Shown: one piece after another, positions 57,001 through 64,000 of the stretch
How the letters are laid out: the number at the start of each line of letters is the position of its first letter
How positions within the stretch are numbered: the first letter of the stretch is position 1
Assembly: GCF_048544455.1 (NCBI RefSeq)
Contig: NC_133537.1
Location: 146,732,058-146,796,057 of the forward strand
Length of the DNA: 64,000 nucleotides
Direction: 5' to 3'
Origin: Silene latifolia
Lineage: Eukaryota > Streptophyta > Magnoliopsida > Caryophyllales > Caryophyllaceae
Program-made: the position numbers and the translations under genes
The notes under the pieces: generated by a model
Databases searched by the model: none
Seen by the model: only the letters and a program-made list of their open reading frames with translations
Told to the model about the DNA's origin: nothing

Positions 57001-57182
57001 CATACTATGGGGTCATTCAAGAAATATGGGAGTTAGATTATTGTGATTTTAAGGTTCCTTTTTTTCGATGCAAGTGGATTGAGAACAGTCGACGTGGTGT
57101 TCATATAGATGAATTTGGTTTTACTCAAGTAGATATGAGTCGTTTACGAGATAATGATGAGCCATTCATTCTTGCATCATAG
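54066..57182 (+). CDS. CACTA transposase TNP2 (Transposase_21 family)
   Basis: This enzyme would cut and move the CACTA element. The 1038-codon frame starts at ATG 54066, just after a leader-intron acceptor. Residues 1-80 fit the transposase-associated domain (CPCVDCSN near residue 40). Residues about 90-160 are acidic. The Transposase_21 core includes CPNDCLLYRNEY...CPHCSKSRYK, GLSTDGMNPFGSLSS near residue 350, CPICDDD near 463 and LPVRHCLDVMHIEKNVCD near 564. DUF4218-like (CQFEMYFPPSFFDIMVHLIS) and DUF4216-like regions follow. It ends at TAG 57180-57182, but the same frame continues with the rest of DUF4216 to 57416, so the protein lacks about 75 residues unless the stop is read through. 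Confidence 0.88.
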   Translation: MDRSWMYGNRSSMDFKKGVEDFCRSAFNYAKRMGDDEFFCPCVDCSNVETVPSIRVLREHVVCRGFRQDYHIWIWHGEEGVYREDSSINDQMTEQHEENEHHVDIEHHLEEEPNPTIDVSDEDTRVTIDDENVDDDDDRLNEMLNGLEDEMSNRPDVFESLMQASETPLYPGCIKYTKLYAVLTFFNIKAKHGWSDKSFTELLEALQDMFPEGNQIPKSNYYAKKLLCPLDLGYEKIDACPNDCLLYRNEYSHLHECPHCSKSRYKLADGIEFELGKKYPSAKVLWYLPIIPRLIRLFSIKSDAKHLRWHAEGRKKDGKLRHPTDSPQWEIIDDKYPEFKNEVRNLRLGLSTDGMNPFGSLSSLHSTWPVLLVIYNLPPWLTMKRKYIMLSLLISGPKQPGNDIDIYLAPLIDDLKKLWYEGVTAFDAHANENFMLRAMLFCTINDYPAYGNLSGYKVKGKKACPICDDDMKSTYLTHSGKYVYLDNRRSLKRFHPYRKKKLPFNGKVEEEVARKPLSGKEVYERVKDIKTVFGKTVKMKESGCLWKKKSIFWELPYWQDLPVRHCLDVMHIEKNVCDALLGTLLNLPGKTKDGLKVRKDMEDMKIRSKLWPVEKDKSRKGKGSSFYLPPACYTLSKVEKKLFCECLYGIKVPTGFSSNIKRLVSRNDLKLIGMKSHDCHVMIQVFLPIAIRGILPKYVRCAITKLCSFFNTICNKVVDPETLDALQVDVIETLCQFEMYFPPSFFDIMVHLISHVVREIKLCGPVFLRRAYPFERHMGALQDMVRNPARPEASIVQGIVSEEVYEYCSEFVNKLRAIGLPRTRDDGRFEGKGLVGAKEISPPSNLRNKAHLYALQQSEAVQPYLERHKQDLASIYPSKGEMWLMKEHNRTFVEWFYNEVMKELSNTDNVLPDTIKWLANGPRESVHSYEGFTINGYTFYTERQDKKSLLVQNSGVSMVASSREFANSKDKSPIDATLSYYGVIQEIWELDYCDFKVPFFRCKWIENSRRGVHIDEFGFTQVDMSRLRDNDEPFILAS

Positions 57183-57416
57183 GCTAGACAAGTGTTTTAT
57201 ATTCTTGATCCATCTGACCATCGTTGGTCCCTTGTAGTCCATGGAAAGAGAAGAATTCTGGGCGTTTGGGACGTCCTTGATGAAAATGAGTATGATGAGT
57301 TCCAAGATATACCACCTTTTGCAAATCCGATAAACAATGTGAGCGATGGTACAAATCTTGACACGGTCTACCTACGTTCTGACCACGGGGAAGGGATTAC
57401 TGTGCACAATCCTTAA
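57183..57416 (+). pseudogene. Cut-off end of TNP2 (DUF4216 remainder)
   Basis: It is in the same frame as TNP2, directly after a single TAG. ARQVFYILDPSDHRWSLVVH continues the DUF4216 domain, and the frame ends at TAA 57414. This is what TNP2 would normally include, so the TAG at 57180 is most simply a CAG-to-TAG change. Confidence 0.7.
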
Positions 57417-57619
57417 TGTTGATTATGGTAATAAATAGTTCAAGCTAGTGGATATCAGTTTAGTGTTAAATCTGATGCTTTCATTTTCAACTTTCATTTT
57501 GACAGACTAAGTGTAAATTTGGTGCTAATGTAAATATGATGATTTTATTTTCACATTTTTAAGTGTAAATCTATGTTCTTACTTTATTTATATGGATGAC
57601 TATATTTCAGGTATACTTC

Positions 57620-60600
57620 ATGGAAAATGAGGATAGTTATAAGATTCTCGAGGATGATGATGATTACAATGATGATGGCACTGATGATGAGTCTTTTGGC
57701 ACTGATGATGCGTCATATAACGATGATGCACCATATGACAATGACCTTGAAGAGGACAGGGGTGATGAAGATGATATTGCTGATGAGATGGAGGCTGTAG
57801 AAGCTCGTAGGCTAGAGGAAGAAGAGCAGCGCAAATTTGATGAATATGAACGTTTAGCAGATGCAGCCCCTATATGTCAGGAGCTAGATATGGAGGAGGC
57901 TACAAATCCATCCACCTCTATAACTGTGCCTACTGTTTTACAAAAACGGAAGCGCTCGCGAAAGGGAAGAGGTGCGACAAAAGGGATAAGAGCTCCAGGG
58001 TCTATGAAGCTTGAGTTTGATGCTATCCGTCGCCCACGAGGTATATGGCGGCGTAAATATGGCCAGCAATTGAGGTTTTGCATGCGAAAGTTCAACATTA
58101 ATTGGAATTGGAAAGATGTGAGTGTGGGAAAGAGGAAGTTAATGTGGGAAGACACAATGGTAAACTAATTTCAGATAGCTATTAACTAGTTTGTAACTAT
58201 ATCTTTTACATCTACATTTTAAAAAAATGACACAACTAACTTTAAATATCTTGTGATTTCTAGAATTTATTCCATATTCCTGATGACAAGAAATTGAGGA
58301 AGAAGTTCTTGGCTGGTGTTGCCAAAAGGTTTAGGGATTTTAAAGCTAAATTGGTAAGCGGATGGATCACAAAGACAAGGCAAAGAACCATAGAAGAGGA
58401 TGGAAAGGAGCCCCCGGATATTTGGAGTCATATTAAAATAGAAGATTGGAAACTTTTTCAGCAAATCAAAACTTCTAGTCCAGCCAAGGTGAGTTAAACG
58501 ATTTCCTGCTTAGAGAAAACTTAAAATGTGTGGTTCAGTCTTTATTTTGTGTAGAAGCTAATGGTGCTTATTTTATCTTTTATTTTGACTAGAGAAAACG
58601 TGAAAAGGCAATTGAGAGTGCCAAAAAAAATAACCATTACCATCACATGGGGCAATATGACTTCAAATCGCTCGAGCTATTTGGATCAAGGATGGTTTTT
58701 ATCCACGAGCACTTCTACTTCAAAGATCCACTAGAGTCACTCTGGAACAGAAGTGGTATCGAGATGTGTCATCTGCGGAACTGCAACAATTGAGTTTAAT
58801 CGAGCCGATGACTGGTATTGTGCAATGCATGTAAAAGATAAGCAAACTGGAAAATATGTGATAAAAAATCCTAAAACCAAGGAAGTAGCTAACGAAGTTG
58901 TAAGTTCTCGCTATCTTATTTTTGTTAATCGGTTTCTTGCTTTTCTTTTTTAAAGAAATTGAAATGTTTGTTAACCGAAACAATGGGTTGAAATCAGATT
59001 ATAGGCTAGTACTTCTCATTGCTACTGCAATGCCTTTTACATTGTACTCACATTTGTATTTGAATTGAATATTAGCGTGAGTTAAGAAAGAAGGAAGCTG
59101 AAGGAAAGTTTGTTGCAGAGCGAGAGAAAGATTGTTTATTTTATGCGCTTGGTGAGAAGCCAGATCATCCTGGTCGTGCAAAAGGTTTTGGTGGAGTTAA
59201 TATCAGTGTGAGAGAAGCATTTGGGGCTCCAACTGTTAAAATTGGCGGTTCAAGTAAAAGTGGAACATCGCCGGAAGAACGAGAGGCCATAAAAAATGAA
59301 CTTAGGGAGGAGTTTAGAGATGTGTTTAAATCAGAGATTAAGAGCGATGTCTTGGCCTTTTTACAACAACTGGGTTTGAAGTTACCTAATGCGGCTGAGA
59401 ATGAGATATGTCCTAACAATGCTGAAGGTAATCAGTTAGAGCCATCTTTGCCACTGATATTCAAGGTAACTATTATTCATTTTTGTCAGCAATTTGTACT
59501 TATTACTGCGTGTAGCTAACACTTTAAGGAAAAACATGTGATATATGCAGAATGATACTCCTTGCCGTCTTTTTCTATCAGACCCTCATAGTGGTGTGTC
59601 ATATGAGGTTGCCCGTGGCAAGACATTTCCTGTAGAAGAGGGCGAAGAAGGTTCAATTGTGCTCGATAATGTGAGGGTGAAAGTATCCATTGTTCATGAA
59701 GAGTTTCAGAGTCTTCCACTTCCGGTTCCCGTGCAAGTGTACGATCTTCACGTATTAAGTGACGCAGTTGGAAGTTTTGTACAGTGGCCAGTTGCATTTG
59801 TGAGGCTTGAAGAAGAGGTATGACAACTAACTAGAAAGTTTCACAATTAGGCAATATATCATTTATCGGTTGATTTCATGGTATTTCTTGATTAGGATGA
59901 CCAGAATGTGATGAGGAAAGGACTTGAGGTACTGGGTAGCACCTCTCACCATTCAAGATTGTCGGTTACACCAACTAAAACACCTGCCAAGGAGCTCATG
60001 GTGGAGTCCTTAAGTCCGGATTGCCAGTGGTTAAATACTCTTATCGGTACAATGGGTGATGGAGAGTCGTTTGACATTTACTTTGATGCTGATTTATTTT
60101 ATTTTGAAGAGGATGGGAAAACAGAAGTGTACAAGGATGACCTAAAGGAGTTCCTCAACTGGAGTGTGCTTAGTATATCAATTATCCAGATCTTTATAAG
60201 GTCTTGTTAATTATCTCACTATAACTTTAGCTTCATTCTGATAGATTATATATACTAAACAAATACTTATTTTCATTAGTTTGATGTACATGTAGGGCAA
60301 TTCGAGATGATTTAATGAAAGCTGATACCCGACCTCGTCTTGGATGGTTGTGCCCTGATGCTACTTCAGATACAAAATTGATTAAGAATACACAGAATGC
60401 AATTGCATATCTTACTTCGGCATTTCAAAAGGCAGATATCAATGATGATAAGTTCATTTTAGCCCCGATTTTCGATAGGTAACTTAGTAATTTAATTTGT
60501 TGATTAACATAATCTTATTCTTGAATTCTCCTATCTAACACTAATTTAATTTTCTATGTAGTAAGCATTGGTTGCTACTTGTTATATCTCCACAAACCTA

Positions 60601-62335
60601 CACCATATATGAGTTTGACTCAATCAGTCTCAAAGAAGGACGAAAGTTATATATGAAGATGGTAGTTCTTAGGTAAGTTATAGTTTATGTTTAAGTTTTT
60701 GGCCAGCATTTGACATACATATACTCTAGAAATATTCTAACAACCATCATATTTGTGTAGCGCTCTAAAAAGGTACAAAATGTCTGGTGGTAAACTGAAG
60801 AATAATAGGACAGAACCATTATGGAAATCCATGAAGGTGAGATTGATTTTTCATGTACATTATGCAAATTTTGTATTAGCTCTTATTTAATCGATAATTA
60901 TCTAATTATATTCTCATATGACTTGCTTGTAGTGCCCTCAACAAAGTGGGGAGGTCGAGTGTGGTTTATTTGTGTTGCGCTTCATGTACGATATTGTCAA
61001 GAGTTGCACAACCGTAAAAGACTTGGAGAAGGTACGACTTTGTCAAGGCAAATGACTGTTTTATTTTTAAGTTTAAAGAGTAAATACACCTAATGGTACT
61101 GGTAATACTCTGAAAATGATTCATACGGGAATAGAGGAGCATCTCAATCTTGCTGAAATATGTTGCAATACGCCTAGTACTATTCTGCTTCTTATGGTTT
61201 TGTTTGTTTCAATATGTTGCATTGTATCATGTTTATCATTTTGTTGTTGCTGTTGAATAAATTGCCTGGAAATAATTGATCTGGATAAGTCAGTTGCTTC
61301 TCTTCTTCTGCCTACCTTGTGCCTAGTTAGTAAGCCTCAAACAACACTCGCGCCTGCAAATTAGGTTCTCGATCTTTTTTATACTTCAAAAATAATGTTC
61401 TCAAACTTGTTGATATTGATCTGAAATACTATGAAACGAGGGATATGGTTACAAAATAAAAGTTGATTGTTGTTAAAATCTGTGATTCTGAAGTTTGTGA
61501 TACCTAGTAGTCTTATGCCTCTTCTTTTGATTTTGTTTGTTCCGATAGCCGTATAAATATGATTGACAGGGAAACTGTAGAATGCGCAAGTAAGAAATTA
61601 CTTCACTTTGTTTTGTCGTGCTTTAATTTTATTTAGCATGTGTTCTTAAGCAAATAACCAAGTTGACAAAATTGAATAAAAAGTGTGTACTTTCCTACCC
61701 AACCTTTTGAGCTTGTTAAGTGCTCGGTGTGCTTAATTTTTCCCCGTGTAAACTGACCAAGAAACGCAATCAAATAGATTATATGAAGGCAAAGGTTTGC
61801 CTCTATTGGGTTCAGTTTTTTTGAATGTGGAATGTATATGGACAGTTTTCCCGATCATCTTTGGTTTTAAGTTGTCCGTTTCTATTATTTGTCTGCATTA
61901 TGCCATTATCTGCACATCTTGAAATTATTCACACTCTTCATATTGTATGGTTTGTTAAGAACGCTATGAATTCTTGTTGACACTGGCTGCATCAATTAAT
62001 CGTTGTACTCTTTGGTTCTGCTGGGATGGGATGGTATGGAATCTTATCTGGGTTCTGTGGTAGCTGATTATAAGTCTTGTTCTTTTTCTTGTTTTCCTTG
62101 CTGTTGCTTCTCCTTAATATTGTGCAATTTTCAGGATGTGGCAACTGGTTTACACGAGAATGGTGTGTCTTGTTTTTCACATTGCAATGCAAATAAACTA
62201 ATATCATGTACTCCCTTGGTCTCTTGTTCATAGGTTTGGAGCTCAACAAAGGAAGATGTCGTCTACACTGAATGCGAGATCAACCAAATACGAGATAAAT
62301 GGGCGTCGTACTTCACTAGTCGTTGTATTAGCTGA
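57620..62335 (+). CDS. Second CACTA gene: Transposase_24-like and DUF8039-like regions fused to a Ulp1-type cysteine protease
   Basis: Exons inferred from GT-AG signals that keep frame: 57620-58159, 58264-58488, 58593-58899 (with one problem), 59076-59465, 59551-59817, 59896-60200, 60296-60478, 60562-60672, 60761-60836, 60933-61031, 62234-62335. The N-terminus is Asp/Glu-rich; then a Transposase_24-like part (FNINWNWKDVS, LRKKFLAGVAKRFRDFKAKL, ALGEKPDHPGRAKGFG); a DUF8039-like part (PCRLFLSD...VPVQVYDLHVLSD); then the protease with His in SKHWLLLVIS, Asp in YEFDSIS, Gln in CPQQSGE and Cys in VECGLFVLRFMYD. It would cleave SUMO-like conjugates. In exon 3 the frame shifts by one between 58593 and 58753, so a frameshift or missed intron remains. 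The last intron is 1.2 kb. Confidence 0.7.
61032..62233 (+). other. Last intron of the Ulp1-type gene
   Basis: Donor AAG/GTACGA and acceptor TTCATAG/GTTTGG join DLEK to VWSSTKED in phase 0. At 1.2 kb it is much longer than the other introns (about 80-180 bp). I see no inserted element in it. Confidence 0.6.
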
Positions 62336-62633
62336 ATAATTGTGTCCTTTGTTTATTTCTGAAACTTTGATCTATTTATATACTTCTCTTTTCGATGTAT
62401 TATGTTTTGATGATAAAATATTGGGGAATGTACAAGATATCAACCTTTTGGTGTGATCAAATTTGGTGATTAATCAGAAGTTTCTTTTGGATGGTCTATG
62501 GAATAATGTTGATTTTTATTAATTGCAGGTAATATTCACGGTACAAATAAATTTAAGCTACAATTTTGGTTTTTTTTTTTTTTAAAAACAATTTTGTTTC
62601 TTTATTAAAAAAAAATAATAAAAAATAGACCTC

Positions 62634-62890
62634 ATTTGCGGCGTATTCACTGAAAAAACGCAGCAAAACAATCACCATATGAGGCGTTTATTCCAGAAAA
62701 CGCAGCAAAAAATCTGACTATAAGTGAGGCGTTTTTTTTCAAAAAACGCAGTAAATAAACATCATATGAGGCGTTTTTTAATACGCCGCAGATGATATTC
62801 CTATTTGCTGCTGCCTCATTTGCTGCTACTCGTAAAACGCCTCAATTAAGCCCTTAATTGACGCCGCTTATTAACTTTTTTGTACTAGTG
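62634..62890 (-). repeat. Right TIR and subterminal repeats of the CACTA element
   Basis: At least four GAGGCGTTT motifs alternate with AAAACGCAGCAAA or AAAACGCAGTAAA between 62640 and 62790, then AAAACGCCTCAATT near 62830 and the TIR. Confidence 0.8.
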
Positions 62891-62893
62891 ACA

Positions 62894-62997
62894 TTTGCTT
62901 ATAAACTTGGGCACCCAAAGTGGAATTTTGTAAATGTAAGGTACCCAAACTGGAATTTTGCTAAACCTTGGGCACCCAAAGTGAAAATAACCCTTAG
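62894..62997. mobile_element. Long-hairpin foldback element, right part
   Basis: Continues the right arm after the CACTA transposon (TTTGCTTATAAACTTGGGCA...). It pairs with the outer left arm at 51931-52035. Confidence 0.7.
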
Positions 62998-63590
62998 TTT
63001 TATATTAAAGAGAAAAAATCATTAAACATATTTTATAACTTTACTAAATTCTCTTGATTAGTTCGTAGTTCATTTTTTTCTTATATCGAAATACGATGAG
63101 GTATATAAAAAATATGACAAATTAATAATGAATCAATTTCAAATATTTAAATAATAACTAAAAACAAAACCTCTATATATACCGCAAATGTGTGGAATCT
63201 GCACTATTAAATACCAATTGTATAATTGTTAAATTCTCTAATATCCCTATCTAAAAAAGCGTACATTTGCGCAGGATTTATACTAGTAGTTTAGTAAAGA
63301 AGTAATTATTCTTAACTTTGTTATTTGGAACACATAGTCCGTGGGCATTTTGCTTGCCTGACATGGGCTTGAATAAGAATAGGTCATTTGTTTCCACACA
63401 AGCCGTCGTCACTGGTTCGGGTATGGATAGATCATAGAACTCATACATAGAGTTGTCCTTGACTAATGGCAATTGTTAACTTTGATGTTAACTTTGTTTT
63501 CCGTCCCTATTCCCTACCATTCTTGTTAATTCCCAGATAAGGGAGTTGGTCACTTTTAACAAAGTTTTCGTGTTGTTGACTGCTCGATGT
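62998..63590. other. Right flank; possible host gene fragment
   Basis: AT-rich. A minus-strand frame at 63472-63318 (MPLVKDNSMYEFYDLSIPEP...HGLCVPNNK) looks protein-like and is followed by a possible splice donor, but I do not recognise the family. It may be a first exon of a broken host gene. Confidence 0.25.
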
Positions 63591-64000
63591 TGTAATACCC
63601 CGTATTTTATATAACCGATTAAACGGATATTATTATATACTAGTTATTATACATTTTATATTGGTTGCATCGTAATATCGTGAATGTTATTAAGTCGGGT
63701 TTATATCGTATATGTTGAGTCGAGCTACATCACATTTTGTCTTTTGGGTCAAGAATCGTATCACCCATTTACCCATCTACATTTACCCAACGACCATACC
63801 CGTTTAACCCATTTACCTTACCCGGAACATGTAACCACCATTTACCCTAAACCTAATCTAAGAGCCGCTCTCCCTCTCCCCTCTTTTCATTTTATTATTC
63901 ATAAAACCATTTCTAAACCTAGAAAAAGAGAGAGGAAGAAGAATTGTCGAGCCTTTCATTTGATTGAAGATTTCTCATCGATTCCAACCTAATTCGATTT
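63591..64000 (+). repeat. Possible start of another LTR
   Basis: TGTAATACCCCGTATTTTAT is a start often seen in plant Ty3 LTRs. No partner copy or target duplication is visible because the window ends at 64000. Confidence 0.35.

Larger units (their letters stand above)
52265..62890 (+). mobile_element. CACTA (En/Spm) DNA transposon, complete
   Basis: Terminal inverted repeats start CACTAGTACAAAAGAGTTAA on the left and, on the minus strand, CACTAGTACAAAAAAGTTAA on the right. The 3-bp target duplication ACA is present on both sides (52262-52264 and 62891-62893). Subterminal regions hold repeated GAGGCGTTT and ACGCAGCAAA motifs in both orientations, as expected for transposase-binding sites. Two genes on the plus strand: a TNP2 transposase and a second gene ending in a Ulp1-type protease. 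It is the best preserved element of the window. Confidence 0.93.

Noticed and set aside
63684..63992. A 102-codon plus-strand gene at the right edge
   Set aside because: It lies within the possible LTR start, has no recognisable domain, and consists of Pro/His-rich low-complexity residues.

Overview
This window looks like repeat-dense, gene-poor nuclear DNA of a flowering plant, most likely a dicot. I found no intact ordinary host gene. Nearly all long reading frames belong to transposable elements: a CRM-like chromovirus, Tat/Retand-like and Athila-like Ty3 elements, a plant LINE and a CACTA transposon. Remnants of the plant-specific DUF7745 and plant mobile domain (PMD) families are also present. 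The mix of Retand- and Athila-type elements would suit Caryophyllales, but that is inference.

Layout. (1) 1-8007: a minus-strand DUF7745-like gene, cut in two by a complete but decayed Ty3 element (836-7324, target duplication AGAAG). (2) 9040-11861: a broken minus-strand PMD gene with introns and a coiled-coil tail. (3) 12139-14138: a possible plus-strand LTR holding an array of paired palindromes and a TATA box, ending in a 28-bp minisatellite. (4) 14139-20841: Athila-type debris, with a minus LTR, its upstream non-coding region and extra ORF, then an inverted LTR piece and the start of another minus LTR. (5) 20842-48202: a nest. The minus LTR was hit by an Athila-like element (31613-48197, target duplication GGGTA). 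That element was hit at its very first bases by a Tat-like element (20844-31609, target duplication GTATG) and, inside gag, by a LINE (about 33.85-38.81 kb). The broken minus LTR resumes at 48203-48434. (6) 48435-51930: AT-rich sequence with one LTR-like promoter region. (7) 51931-62997: a long-hairpin foldback element containing a 10.6-kb CACTA transposon (52265-62890, target duplication ACA). (8) The right flank, where another LTR may begin at 63591.

How the parts work together. Ty3 gag and pol would form a particle, copy RNA to DNA and integrate it; every Ty3 copy here carries stops or frameshifts, and two of three have a damaged RT active site, so all are probably dead. The LINE is also broken. 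The CACTA element is best preserved: a TNP2 transposase with a late TAG, and a second gene whose splice sites join a Transposase_24-like region, a DUF8039-like region and a Ulp1-type cysteine protease with its catalytic residues present.

The most interesting pattern is regulatory. Athila-type LTRs carry clusters of 12-14 bp composite palindromes upstream of a TATA box, and the same arrangement recurs inside the Athila-like element just before its extra ORF, which suggests an internal promoter. Other LTR-like regions here carry different palindrome arrays in the same place.
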